64,000 bases of DNA from Desarmillaria ectypa (Eukaryota > Basidiomycota > Agaricomycetes > Agaricales > Physalacriaceae), in contig JAUDYN010000001.1 in assembly GCA_030407005.1 (NCBI GenBank), positions 3,596,001 to 3,660,000 of the forward strand, read 5' to 3'. How positions within the stretch are numbered: position 1 is the stretch's first letter; each line of letters starts with the position of its first letter. Below the pieces are notes generated by a model. That model was not told where the DNA came from and made no database searches. It saw only the letters and a program-made list of their open reading frames with translations. The position numbers were made by a program, and so were the translations under genes. This document shows, piece by piece, positions 35,490-47,105 of this stretch.

Positions 35490-36319
35490 ATGGCCACGAA
35501 CATCACCTTTCACCCTGGTACGCCTGGTCACCAAACATGATTAAGAGGTGACCATATCCCTCAGTGAAGGCTCTGTCTCTCCGGAAGAACGAACGACGCT
35601 ACTCGGCCAGAAGGGCGTGACCATTTGGCTGACGGGGCTGAGCGCGAGCGGGAAGGTGCAGTATATAATCGTAATCGTACTGGTGATTCGCACGAAAGAG
35701 CTGATAGAGACGCACTAGTCAACCATCGCATGCGCATTGGAACAGCATCTCCTCCACCTACACAAAATCTCGTACCGCTTGGACGGCGATAATGTCCGAT
35801 TTGGCCTAAATAAAGATCTTGGATTTGACGAGAAGTCAAGGAACGAGAACATCCGTCGGATAAGCGAGGTGTGTTGTCGTCACGAGGCATTGATTGATCG
35901 CGCTCATGCCTACTGAGTAGGTTTCCAAGCTGTTCGCAGACTCTGCATCCATTGCTATCACAGCCTTCATCTCGCCGTACCGTGTAGACCGGGCATTCGC
36001 AAGGGAGATCCACGAAAAGGCATCGCTTCCCTTTGTTGAGGTGTTCGTTGATGCGCCTCTCCATGTCGTCGAGCAGCGGGATCCAAAGGGGCTGTACAAG
36101 AAAGCCCGTGCAGGAGAAATCAAGGGTGCGTTCCCCTTGTGTTGCTATTTTGTTCCGATGCCTTGTTGATGCTCGATGATAGAGTTCACGGGCATTTCCG
36201 CCCCATACGAGGCTCCAGAGAACCCAGAAATTCACATCGATACTTCGGTTACGGATATTGCGGAGAGTGTCCGGATAATCACTGATTTTTTGACGACTAA
36301 AGGCTATATTTCCGTATAG
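35490..36319 (+). CDS. MET14: Adenylylsulfate (APS) kinase
   Basis: Converts APS plus ATP to PAPS in sulfate assimilation; cytosolic, about 200 aa. ATG 35,490 gives [10 protein letters not shown]. Introns follow HPG, then SGK, SEVS and EIK. Spliced motifs: [21 protein letters not shown]-loop [10 protein letters not shown] (split by an intron after GK), [17 protein letters not shown] (APS-binding), [55 protein letters not shown] and [15 protein letters not shown]; stop TAG at 36,317-36,319. Length and motif order are normal. It stands alone without a sulfurylase neighbour and ends 70 bp from the convergent thaumatin-like gene. Confidence 0.93.
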
Positions 36320-36389
36320 AACGAGACCGGTGTACGAGTAGACGAAGGGCTTAATCCTCTATAAAACTACGTAGATAGACAAGCAGGTG

Positions 36390-37706
36390 TCATTGTGCCG
36401 GTGGGCAAAAAGTCACTAGAGCATGGATCAGCCATGTTGCAGAATGAATACGTTGAACCGACCTGTATAATCCGCTTGCGTAGCCCCTGGGCACTTCCAG
36501 AGGGAAGTGTTATCATCATAGGCATACGCGTACGTAGTCGGGCAAGGACCCTCTGCGTGCACAGACATAAAAACAGCCACTTGGAAAAGAGATGAATAGA
36601 TAGCTTACTAAAATAGCTATAGTAGGACACTCCGGAAGAAGGACAAGTCGCTGGCACGTTATGGGAGCCCGTACAACAGTTTTGTGAGTCCTCTGAACAG
36701 ACCAAAGTCAGCCACACCGAAAACACGATGAAAGGAACTACATACTTTTCTGCTCGTCGGTCTCAATCAAGCATGCAGATTTACAACCGACTGTCTTACC
36801 ATCTGGGCCTGCCAGTGCGAGTTCCTGCGGACCTAAGTCGAACACGATCCTGAGAATTAATATTCGTGTTCAGAGTAGAGACACTCACAATTGGTGTTCA
36901 GGTCAGCGGCACAAATGGGTGCTTCACATCCACCAGTGGGTGTAACGAGCATCGGAACACTGAAACCATCTACAACGGAGACTACGAGAGTTAAATCCCA
37001 GTTATACCCCCTTCGAAGAAAAGGACTTACGATCATAATTATCCTTTCCCTTTTCGTCAGCGGCCAACGTCCATTCCGCTACGGTCACCGGTGGGACACC
37101 CTATCATGAATTACAGTCAGCATACTAGCATCAACAAATCTGGGGCCTTCATACCGTTCCACTATGTGGATCACAAAGTAGACCTCCGTTACAGCCGCCC
37201 GTAACGCAGGAAAGCGGTCCTTGTTTCGAGAAGTCACAATCTGTGCGTCCCTAACATCCCCAGTCCGTTATTACACTAGCAGACGAAAAGTCGTTACGAA
37301 GTGTCTACTAACCCAGATCCGCCCGGAAGTCCAGTTGCCTGGTACGTCGAACGAAACCGAACTGCCTGCGGGGGCTTCCCAGCTATATTTCATACTCAGA
37401 ACCAAGGATGCTGGCTTATCACCGAGACGCTCACCCAGTATCATGATTAGGCACTGCCTGACCTACGTTCAAATCAGTAAAGATCTGATATTGCCAGGAT
37501 AAGCGATGCTGCAACAAGGTACGAGCAAAGAGGAAAACGCACTGCAGGCCTAGGAAAGAAAACGTTAAGCACGCGATTGGTGAAGGCTCATAACAACAGA
37601 AAATAACCTACCAGATAGTGTACGAACACGAATTCTTCACCGTGAACGTACGCGCCGAGACCATACCGCTAGTGAGAGCGAAGAAAAGAGCAATGATGGC
37701 CTGCAT
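36390..37706 (-). CDS. Thaumatin-like secreted protein
   Basis: Extracellular Cys-rich protein of the thaumatin/PR-5 family; in mushrooms these are linked to wall beta-glucan remodelling. Start at 37,706 with signal peptide MQAIIALFFALTSGMVSA, then RTFTVKNSCSYTIWP. Multi-exon; spliced motifs: WEAPAGSSVSFDVPGNW, GRIW, CVTGGCNGGLLCDP, PPVTVAEWTLA, VVDGFSVPMLVTP, CEAPICAADLN, CPQELAL, CKSACLIETDEQK, NCCTGSHNVPATCPSSGVSYY, TYAYAYDDNTSLWKC and VTFCPPAQ-stop at 36,390. The thaumatin Cys pattern and the FDVPGNW/GFSVPM blocks are clear. No lesion seen. Confidence 0.9.
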
Positions 37707-38124
37707 GTTCTATGTGGAAGTGAGATGCACTGCACTCAAATCGGAAGAAGAGTATGTAGGTCGGAAAGGCCGCTCAGAGACTTTATACCCACCAAGAGAC
37801 TTACATGTCCTTCAAGACCGTTGATGGTCAGTATCAAAAAGATTACCTCGGAGTAGTTATTGCCCCGTAACGGTATGTGAGGGTGTCGCAGGGATACATC
37901 ATGATTGGTTCATATTGATGACCCAAGTGAAAGGATGTTTCATTTCAGAATGACGGTAAGTCAGGGGATGCAAGCGCATCATCCGGGCAACCAGTTCGAT
38001 GCCAAGGATGAGACGCTTGTACAAAGCTGTGGATCATTCACCGTAGGACATACTGCTTCAGTCATAGTAAAGAGATTTCGATTATGGGGAGAGCCAGAGC
38101 GAAGAGGTCGCTTCAACACTTGCG

Positions 38125-38370
38125 TCTTGTTTTCCAAATCATGTCATGATTTGATGGCCGCAAACCGGCACTGCACCATGGGCTATGCCCACGCCAAGTT
38201 CAGCGTGCCGATTCAGAGCCGGACAGCGCTTTTGGTTGGCTTTTGACAGAAAATAATACTCGTTCGGCATTTCACGTCAAGATAAATTTAATTTCTGTAA
38301 AAAGATACGTTATATCTGATGTATACAGGATTTCTACTGCTTAAACGGGCAGCTTGTTCTGGGGGGTTTC
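38125..38370 (+). repeat. Dispersed repeat family, copy C
   Basis: Has CATGTCATGATTTGATGGCCG, ACCGGCACTG, CAAGTTCAGCGTGCCGATT, AGCCGGACAGCG, GACAGAAAATAAT and TTATATCTGATGTAT, in the same order as copies A and B. Confidence 0.6.
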
Positions 38371-38394
38371 CTACTGGGTTCACATGCTACAAAT

Positions 38395-38640
38395 CACGGC
38401 ATATTTGGTGGCGGTCATCCAGCACTGCCTCAGCTTTTAGCACCTGCGGCAAGTTCGGCATGTAGACTTTAAGCCATACGGGGGTTTGGATAAGGAATTA
38501 TTTTTCGGCTTTTCCCTTCGGGATTATTTTATTTTAGGTGACTATACACTTCTTTTGTTAGGTATAATTCTTCTCCTAATCCTTAAACGCGTCTCAAGAC
38601 CCCGAAATACAATATCTATTTGTTGCCGGGCTCCCATCAA
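38395..38640 (+). repeat. Dispersed repeat family, copy D
   Basis: More diverged: GGTCATCCAGCACTG, GCAAGTTCGGCATGTAGACTTTAAGCC, an AT-rich middle, and right-end CTCAAGACCCCG...TTGTTGCCGGGC as in copy B. Tandem with copy C. Confidence 0.5.
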
Positions 38641-39390
38641 ATTAGTGCTAGTAATAACTAGGTCTGCAAGACATACATTCGCTAGTGACCTAGCCTCCCA
38701 CCTATTAGAATGAGCGGTAATTCTCCAGCGCTCACCCGGATTTCAGCAGGGAACCCTCGCAAAATGGCGAGGCTTATCGTCGTTCAGCTGTCTATTTATC
38801 TACACGCCGTGTACACTAATAGAACCGATAGGACACAATAAAGAAAGACCTTGCCCGACAACCGATGATCCCGACGTCAACTGCGCTGTGATGCGCGACA
38901 CTTGATACTCCAACACCACTGTAGCCGTGTATATGTAGCGTCGGTTTACCAGAGACTACCACGGTCTTACGACGTAGACCAAGTGGAATTCACACCCCTC
39001 GGTCTCAATTCGGCTAACAAGTTTGTAACAAGCAGCAGGTCGTGGATTACTGAAGCTGCTTTATCGAGCTTCACTATCCGCATAGAATGAATGTCGGTTG
39101 TCCTAGATCCAGTATTATTTAGCAGTACGACTTCAGCACTGACCTGGTCGGTTACAGCAAAGTCTCAAAAAATGAACGACGATAATATTATAAAGTATAG
39201 TATTGACAGATATCAACTATCTGATGTCATAACGGGCACGTCCTATCTGGTTATGGTACAAAGATTGAATCCTCACCAGGGAAGAAGCGACAATACAATT
39301 CGTCGATACCTATCATGGATAACTTCGCTCTACACCATATCCTCTGGTCGCTTTTTAGATGAGCTCCTTTTGGAGAATTCAACAAAGGTT

Positions 39391-40760
39391 TTACAGCTCC
39401 ATAGAAGACACGTACCGTCTATTGATTATGCTTTCAGAGCCTTGGAAAAAAAATACATCATAGAACATTGTTGCAACCTGAGCACCAAGAATCGGTCCCA
39501 TAAAAGGGCACCAGATCCAATACTGACTAGAGGGGAAATGCTTTGTTCAGAGAGACCTTCGCAACGGAGGAGTAAAAAACTTACTTTCTGAAAGTGTAAA
39601 CCTGCTTCCCATAGCCGACCATTGATGTAACGATTCTTGGACCCAGATCACGAGCAGGATTTAGCGCAAAGGCTAATCAAGTGGGTATCAGTGGTGCCAG
39701 AGGAAGGGAGGGGTAAATAAACTTACAAGTCTCCATGCCCAGGGAGGCCGATATACCGAGCAATGCAACGAAAAGCACAATGGGGAAAAGCCCGCTTGGA
39801 GGCGGAGTATTTCCTGGATCAATAGTAGCAAGAATGACAAGTACAAGCATTGTAGTGCCTAGAAATTCAGAGAAGAAGCAAGAGACATTCGTCATATATT
39901 CTAACTGGAACGGAAGTAAATGAACATCGCAGAGAGAAGGAGTTCAGAGGCAATCTCACTGGGTAGGTCCCAAGTACTCCTGCCGTAGCTAACGTCCTGA
40001 GACCACGTTCGCCTTCGACAATATCGATGGCATGAAAGTAGTTGGCGTAAACGATAGCTCCGCCGACAATACCTCCCAGTAACTGAGCGAGAAGATAACC
40101 TAGAATGAATGAGCGTAAGGGAAAGACTCTACGAAATGTGCGAGAAGTCTGACCAGGGACTTTCTTCCAGGGAAATGCACGCCATGTAGCGAGAGCTAGA
40201 GTCACCTGGAAAGTACTGAGTCAGATTTAATGAAAGAATACAAAGACACATACTGCAGGATTGATATGAGCGCCAGATATTCCCGCGCTCACCCATGCGC
40301 CGAGTGCAATACCTACACCAAAAAGTGAGGAAAGTAAATGCAGCATAGTATTCAGCACCAACCGGCAGACCAGCCAAAGCAAGTCGAGAGGTAGTCCTAT
40401 AAGATATTCAACCACAACACCTTTGCTTAAAGCCTTCCAGAAACCAACTTACGCCCCTAGGCGAGGACGCCACGCTTGTATTCGCAGACAAACTGACCTG
40501 GCAGTTAACGCCCGTTCCAAAAATGACGAGTACCATGACACCAGCAAACTCGGCGGCAGGCTCTCGAAGAGCTTGACTGTAGATAAATCGCACTGAATGC
40601 CAGGACGTGGCGAATCGATCCCAACATACCGATATTTCCACCACCAATTGGGCTCGACGATGGCCTCTGGTGAAGATACGAGTTCGATGTGGTCTCCTGT
40701 GCTCGAGATCTCTATCGTCCCAAAAGGCGATTCGTCTTTCTCATCTGATCCAGTAGCCAT
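39391..40760 (-). CDS. Aquaglyceroporin (MIP family channel)
   Basis: Six-helix water/glycerol channel of the plasma membrane. Start [13 protein letters not shown] at 40,760; stop TAA at 39,393-39,391. Exons join in frame: [63 protein letters not shown] (first NPA box, split by an intron before [17 protein letters not shown]), [38 protein letters not shown], then [14 protein letters not shown] (second NPA box, with the Asp after Arg typical of glycerol-facilitating members), and [17 protein letters not shown]. Hydrophobic profile and both NPA boxes are normal, so the gene looks functional. The acidic N-terminal tail is long, as in other fungal aquaglyceroporins. Confidence 0.92.
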
Positions 40761-41651
40761 TGCACCAAAAGAATGGAGGAGTGAAGAGGGAACGCTCTAA
40801 CGCGAAGTCCCAATATATCTATCCGGGCCGGGTCATGTCCACTCCGTCACTAACAGAGGCCGGAAGTGCTTCTATCTCTTGACTATATAGCCTTATGATA
40901 CGCCCTTAGTCACAATTTTCCGCTGTCCTTTTTCAGGAGAGATGTCGATAGGCACTGAGCAGGGTAAAATTTCGATGAGAAGCATAAGGAAGAAATAGAG
41001 GCTAGAGATATGCTGCTTCAAGCCCCGAGAAATACCAAGTATCGAGAGAGAGAAAAGATGGATAAAGGTCAAGCTTGCGGGTATAGTCACTAGCATTCAC
41101 CATGCGAAACCGAAGAGTCGCAACCCGGCGCAGTCAATAGATATGGTGTCGTTCATAAGGTTAATGGCGAGCGACGTCCTAGTGATTTTTAAGTGCTAGA
41201 CAGTTTTCTTGGCCAAGTCGAACGTCTCCACATAGTAAGCAGGAAAATCTCATGAGATTCCGCACAGAATCGCACAGAAAGCATAGCCTAGTAGAATGAC
41301 TTAGAATGCAAGGATCAGCATCTACACCAAGATAAACACAGTGTGAGCCATATTTACGATCAGATTCAACAGAAAATAGAAGATATCGGCAGTTTTTGTA
41401 TGCAAGGTTTAACTGTGTAGCACATATTTGACTGGACGTCATGTGCTTGACTTTGAAAAAGTGGCAAGCTCCGTAAAACGTATATCTTGCCGATGAATGC
41501 CGGACGGCTTTTGCAAAATTCAAGTATGATTAAATACTCTCTATGCAAACATAGTGCCCATGTACAAAAGTGCGAGGACTACTTCATCACTGGCAAAGTT
41601 CATTTTGGAAATTCAAGAAAGGGTTTATTAAATAATATTGTGTGTTCCACG
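40761..41651. other. Intergenic, no gene seen
   Basis: Normal CpG content on the left; CpG becomes rare from about 41,575 onward, the border of the CpG desert. Confidence 0.4.
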
Positions 41652-41720
41652 ATATGAAGTATTCAATTGGTAGGAAGTAGGAAGGATAAAATCCAAAGAG
41701 ATGAGTCTATAAGACTACAG

Positions 41721-42187
41721 TTAGAGTCCAACATTGATGGGGGTGCAGCTGAGGGCAATGAGACCATTCTATTTTTTGACATAGGTAGAAATCACATTTG
41801 ATTGATCTGCACTGGCACTTATGAAGTTGTTCTTCTTGCAGCAAACAGGCTGATTAGCACACTGAGTGGTACCAAGACCAATGACAGTGATGGGGTCACA
41901 AGTGAGATCTCTTGAAAGCAGGTTAGTGAGACTCAGTTGCTGGAGAATACCTACACTCCAGCAGTGATCTTACCAATGGGAATTCTCAGAAGACAGAGAG
42001 CACTCTGCACTGCTGAATCCTTGGGCTACTTTGCATGAAGGTCTAAGAATTTGACACATGTTCATTTGTAGACCTAATAGAATACACTGTTAGCTAACTT
42101 GTAGACTATAGATATCAATCAGTAAGGTAAATGAAGTAGCATAGGTAGATACTCACTCTCACACAGCATAATGATAAGTGGAAACAT
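41721..42187 (-). pseudogene. Hydrophobin pseudogene
   Basis: Exons 2, 3 and 4 of the local hydrophobin family are readable: exon 2 begins at 42,025 (PKDSAVQSALCLL, IPIGKITAGV), exon 3 has [19 protein letters not shown] and PVCCKKNNF, exon 4 is 41,768-41,721 (NGLIALSCTPINVG). Exon 1 is reduced to a start (ATG 42,187, MFPLIIML) with the first three Cys missing. The exon 3 donor is ATAAGT instead of GTAAGT. No CpG remains. Dead fourth member of the family. Confidence 0.8.
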
Positions 42188-42267
42188 GGTGAGGGTGCTA
42201 GATAGCTCATGTCCAATATATAAAGTCCATTCTGACATAAAGGGGTATACAGCCAGCAGGATATGAC

Positions 42268-42662
42268 TGTTATGATTTTTCCATTTTCCTTATCTAAATC
42301 CAACATCTTATCACTATTCTCCTTCCACATCACTTATCCATTGATAACCCCATCAATTTCCTCATGCTGTCACCATATTTACAACCACCTGACCATGAAC
42401 ATCTTATAAACACACAGTCTTCAGAAGGTTTATGCACAAAGTACACATGGACTCCTCTATTATTAGTCCTCCAGTTTTTAGTATATAAGTAGTGTACTTT
42501 TCATGTATATTCCTCATCTTCCAACTAAACTTAAAATCATATACCATTCTTCACTCATCAGAAGACCTAAACCACTCTCCTATCTAGAGTGATTGTCCAA
42601 ATGCGAGACAGCCCAGGAGCTAGTGTCTAGTCCCACAATCACATGAGAACTGGGTCCTAACA
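42268..42662 (+). mobile_element. Solo LTR 1 (fossil Gypsy family)
   Basis: 395 bp, from TGTTATGATTTTTCC to GTCCTAACA, matching the orientation-corrected ends of the Gypsy-1 LTR. Flanked by a perfect 5-bp target duplication ATGAC (42,263-42,267 and 42,663-42,667). Contains TATATAAG and CTTCCAACTAAA at the expected RNA start. Confidence 0.85.
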
Positions 42663-42779
42663 ATGACAGAGCTCGTGCTTGCTAATCCAACAGAAGGTGA
42701 GTTTTTTTTTTCATATTCTGCTTCATATGATCAAAGAAGAAGCATACATCTTGAACAGACTTGCAACATTGAGCAGAAC

Positions 42780-43196
42780 TGTTACAATTTTTCTTTATCT
42801 AATCTTATCACCAGCACCTATCTTATCATCAGCACTTATCTGCATTCTGATCCCCATTGTTATCTGCAGCAATCACCATCACCTCACAGCTATTGTGTTC
42901 ATGGCTTATGACAATCACTTGCCTAATGGATGACTCTCATTATTTCACATATAGACAGATCTATTCTTAGTTACCCTGTTTTCATATATAAACTAGTTAG
43001 TCCTTGCTGTAATACTCCAGCTTCCAACTAAAGTTTATCTATACTATCATCTCTCTCAAAGAACTTGTCTAAATACCTTAGCCTCTCTTCATTGGATCCA
43101 AAGACCATAGCCATGATCCTCAGATGACTGTCTGAACATGAGACAGCCCAAGGAATTAGCATGTGTCCACATATCACATGAGATGTAGATCTAACA
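42780..43196 (+). mobile_element. 5' LTR of fossil Gypsy element (LTR 2)
   Basis: 417 bp from TGTTACAATTTTTC to GATCTAACA. TATATAAA near 42,985 precedes GCTTCCAACTAA (43,020-43,031) by about 35 nt. It has no 5-bp direct repeat, but is followed directly by a primer-binding sequence and then gag fossil, so it is the left LTR of an element whose right end is lost. Confidence 0.75.
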
Positions 43197-43197
43197 A

Positions 43198-43209
43198 TTA
43201 GTTGGAAGC
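43198..43209 (+). other. Self-priming primer-binding site of fossil element
   Basis: TTAGTTGGAAGC is the exact reverse complement of GCTTCCAACTAA at 43,020-43,031 inside the same LTR, at the predicted 5' end of its RNA. This matches the self-priming arrangement of Tf1/sushi elements. Confidence 0.65.
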
Positions 43210-44646
43210 TTTGTACATGGTCTCTTCACTGTAACAACCATGAAGAACCCACATGCATGACCCTGAATTTTAACAAACAACAAACTGTTGCACTCAGCAC
43301 TGCCATAGGTGGAGCTATTCTAGTCTTCTTCTTCACTTCTCTCATTTTCCTCACTTGAGGAGAATAAATTCGAAATTACCTATGATGGCAACCCATCCTA
43401 TGCCCTCAACAGCCACCCTCATTTCCCTTACACTATGTCCTTCCCCACTGACCAACCATCAACAGAGGGATGGATCCCACAAATCTGATATTCCCTCTGG
43501 AGGAGAATACCTCAGTCCACTGCACCACCTTCCCAGCCCAATCATCTAATGAGTTCCTACCATGCCAGGAACCTATTTAACCCACAGACCAGTCAACAAG
43601 GGTGGAATGACCCACCACCATAGAGAAATATGCATGGGACCTATAGACTAGGTTTTGAACTCCAAGCAACTCCCCCCCCTATGCACCCACATGTCCAGCA
43701 CATGCATGGATATGACACTGAGACCATGCCAGGATGGAAATGCCCCATCCCCATCATCCCTACAGCCCCTGGGCAAATAGGAGAATCCCAGTCCAAGATG
43801 AAAAGTGAATCCCCTGGCCAACAAATGGAGAGGAGAGCAACTTCAGCTCCTCCCTCCCCCTTATTAAACTCTCTGATGACCCCATGACTCTGCCTGCTCC
43901 CTGAAACTCTGATGACCTCTTCAACATCCAAGGCCACAATTACAAGTGGCCTGAGCTTGCCAACATTGACTGGGCAATCTTTGGCCCCTTTCAAAGCAAG
44001 GCCTAGAAGCTTCAAAGAGTAGATGTTGAAGCCAGAACCTCTTGGTCTGGCATTCATCATGAAATGAATGAATACCTTGCTCTCAACAGAGGGGATCTAG
44101 TTTGAGGCCCTGATGCCAGAGCCAATATACATGCCAGGATATATGCCAATAGGACTCACAGGCTATACTCCCCATTGGCAGAGGATAGACTACCCAGGCT
44201 ACACCCAAGGACAGCTGATAAACAGCAGGAGTTGGAGTGCACCCTTTAGATTTTGGCCTGAAGAGAGAAGGACTGGCTAGACCTCAATAGCTGAATTTGA
44301 TAATTTTATATACAATACAGGTTTCTATGCAGGGCTAGAATCATTCCAGCCCCAATATATCCTCTCTTTATTGTATGATTACCCCCTGGACACTCCCCAA
44401 GGCCAACCACAACCCCTTTCCAATTTTCCATCACCTGTGGCTGACATGATTATATCACCACCCTTGCTTGACATTTTTTGTCAGCAAGAACTGATCAGCC
44501 AAATCTGGCAATTAGACTTTCATCCCCACTGAGGATGAAGTCTTTTATTTGCAGGAGCTGGGGAAGACCCCAGCACCAGCATAACATTAGAGCCACCTCA
44601 GCCAATCAAGGAGGAGTGACTCTTACAGGCCAAGGAAGAGTTGGTT
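43210..44646 (+). pseudogene. Gag fossil, N-terminal part
   Basis: Decayed relative of Gypsy-1 gag. Recognisable pieces include SAPPSPLLNSLMTP (43,840), NEYLALNRGD (44,060; Gypsy-1 has DEWLTLNRGD), ARANIHARIYANR, YNTGFYAG and DYPLDTP (44,370; Gypsy-1 has DYPPDTP), LFAGAGED (44,550). Many stops. Interrupted at 44,647 by a solo LTR. Confidence 0.75.
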
Positions 44647-45063
44647 TGTTATAATTTTTCCATTATCTTATCTTATCTGAGTCATATCCATGACTCATCC
44701 ATCTAATCAACCATCATTTCTGAGTTGTATCAATCTACTCACTGACCGTTACCCTCATTCTCACCAACAGTCACCCCAGACCCTTCCTATTGGACAATGA
44801 TCCTTCCAGACATTCAACTTCATCATCATTCCAGTATGGACTAAATTATTTCATCTAATTATAAACACCATACTTACAGTATATAAGTAGAGTAAAACTC
44901 ACTGTTGTACTCTATCTTTCGACTAAATTACAATCATACACCTCTTACTCACACACACTAAAGACTGAGTCTAAGTCTCTAACTGGGTGACTGTTTGAAT
45001 GCATAACAGCCCAAAGAGATCAAGCTTATGTCCCAAGTCACATGCTTAAGCAGGGCCATAACA
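44647..45063 (+). mobile_element. Solo LTR 3, inserted in the gag fossil
   Basis: 417 bp from TGTTATAATTTTTCC to GGCCATAACA, the closest fossil relative of the Gypsy-1 LTR (shared CTTATCTTATC and GAGTCATATCCATGACTC). Perfect target duplication TGGTT on both sides (44,642-44,646 and 45,064-45,068). Confidence 0.88.
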
Positions 45064-45800
45064 TGGTTAGAAAAGACCTTTGAATCCACAAACTGCAACA
45101 GAAACTCTCCACAGCTGAAGAATTATGAGACAGGCATGCCAAATTTTGGCAGTTCCCCATCAAAGAAAAGAAACCAGAATGAGGCAGAGCCTAGAATGCT
45201 CCCTTGGATCCACCTCTGTAGCTGGATTGATATTCTATCCCATGCCCTCTCCCTAATCAAGGACCCCTAGACCTGTATCCTAATCCAGTAGAAAATGCAC
45301 TCAGTGGTGCCTCATACCTGGATATCAAACCAGTCCTTGTACAATCCCCAAAACCCTTCAAGAGAGATCATGATGACATCAAAAGATTTGTAGGTGATTG
45401 CATTGTCTACTTTGAAGTATTTTGACATTACTTCCAATTCCCCTCCCATCTAGTTCTTTTCACTTCATCCCACTTTGAAGGAGCCCCTAAGGACTGGTGA
45501 GTATACAAATGATCCAAGTACTGGACCCTAGCCAGTATCACCAGAATTTCTACTCACTTCCAATATCTGAATTGGGAAGACTTTGTTGATCTGGTTACCC
45601 AACAATTCTGTGACCCTGCAATTGAAGAAGTTCATGAGAAGATATTTGATCTTTGCATGGGAATGCAACCAGCTAGTCACTACTTCCAGAAATTGGAAGA
45701 AGAAGCCAAATTAGCTAGAGAACATACTAATGAGAATGAACAAGATGTTAGACCCATGGTCCATGTGATCTGCAGACTTGCATAATCCTCCAGGTGGTCT
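45064..45800 (+). pseudogene. Gag fossil, capsid part
   Basis: Continues the fossil after solo LTR 3. From about 45,390 it matches the Gypsy-1 capsid: DCIVYFEVF, QFCDPAIEEVHEKIFDL, MGMQPASHYFQKLEEEAKLA. At one position Gypsy-1 has TGA and the fossil has CAA (VTQQF, about 45,600), as expected if both came from CGA. Ends without zinc knuckle or pol. Confidence 0.8.
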
Positions 45801-46056
45801 CTCATTTGGACAATCACCTGTTGGCTATGGCTATGGTCTTCTGATCTGGTGTGGAGGATATGTGGTATGAAATAAACTTTAGTTAAAAGATGGAGAATGT
45901 ACAGCATAAACTATGCAACTTATATACTAGAACAGAGACCTAAATATATGATCATAACATAAGGTGTCCATGCAGAAGACAAAGAGATGGTGTACTCATT
46001 GCACAACTATGGTAAGGTTATTGTGCAGTGCTATAATGGGTATCAATGGGTACTGA
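45801..46056. other. Spacer before Gypsy-2
   Basis: CpG-free, A/T-rich, no feature recognised. The five bases before Gypsy-2 are ACTGA; the partner target duplication would lie beyond the window. Confidence 0.4.
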
Positions 46057-47105
46057 TGATGTGCTTGGTAATGGCGAGTGACAAAAGAATTAGGGAATGG
46101 CAATGAACACCAATCACACTAAACCTCTTACTACTCTACACTTAATCACCAATATTGAATTCAGGTGGTTTCGAGTACAATGGAAGCACTCTGCACACTT
46201 CAACAATCAAGTACAATTGTCTTAAAGACGTTTTATTCGTTACTAGTGAGTTTATACAAAGTACTACTCGTACTAGTGGGGTGGGTAAGACACAATTGGA
46301 TAAGAGTGACTTGGTTTGAGCTACTGCGCTCGTTCTGACTGAAACTGCTTCAGACTGGTGGCACTCTTGGCCCTATACTGCTTCCTACAAGTGATAAACA
46401 CTTGACTAGCCGCACTCTTGGCTAACTAGTGGTGCTCTTGGCCTAAGAATAAACTATAACTCCGAGAACTTTGCTTGAACTAACTTCAAAACACTCCGGA
46501 CCTTTGCAGGACACAACAGTGACTCTAATGGACTTCAATTCAATGCAATTCTATTGGTGACTTAGCGACTATTAATCACTTCATCGAGGTTAAGCACAAA
46601 AGCCTTTAATTGGGGACACCAGTTACTACCAGTGAGGGCTCAACTGTGGGGATGGCTTGCCTGCCTTGCACGAGCGCCCATCCCACTACTTATATACTAC
46701 TGAGGCAAAACTATAAATATCATCTGGGTATAGGGTATATTGGTAAGGATTTCTTGGCTAGTCACAAATAATGGTGAATAATCACACAATAGTTAGTCTA
46801 GTCTGTTTTCTTTTCAAATATTCGGTCTAGAGACTCCACAGTCAGTCTTTCCGCACCCTTGGCACAACTACAGGCCCTAGTAACGCGGTTATATGGATAT
46901 CCGGATATTGGTGCCTGTAACAGCTATCCGATCATGATCGAGGGTGCAGTCCGGCTCCACTAGCATTGATCATAAGAGATCTATATTGAAATAGTCGGAT
47001 CTGGGCTCAAGGTTAATCCATTCCTAATTTATTTCTAAGTCCTGTTTCAAGATTGCCATGTGACTAGTTATCCTGACTTAGGTGTTTATGCCCAGTCTGG
47101 GCTAC
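46057..47105 (-). repeat. Gypsy-2 3' LTR, outer part
   Basis: Begins TGATGTGCTTGGTA, matching 63,680 onward over the 320 bp visible there. Ends at the Gypsy-1 insertion (target site GCTAC). It continues at 55,568. Confidence 0.85.

Larger units (their letters stand above)
37707..39390. other. Gene-poor region with repeat copies C and D
   Basis: No gene supported. The plus-strand frame at 39,091-39,591 overlaps the last aquaglyceroporin exons antisense and has no family features. Confidence 0.4.
41652..46074. other. CpG desert with decayed elements
   Basis: Reading every row, I find only five CpG dinucleotides in about 4.4 kb (42,604; 42,674; 43,371; 44,747; 44,920), although G+C is not especially low and CpG is ordinary on both sides. 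TpG and CpA are abundant. This is the footprint of cytosine methylation or RIP-like deamination of repeats. It covers a hydrophobin, three LTRs and a gag fossil. Confidence 0.85.

Noticed and set aside
39091..39591. Plus-strand frame of 166 codons
   Set aside because: Overlaps the last aquaglyceroporin exons on the other strand, shows no family features and no promoter.
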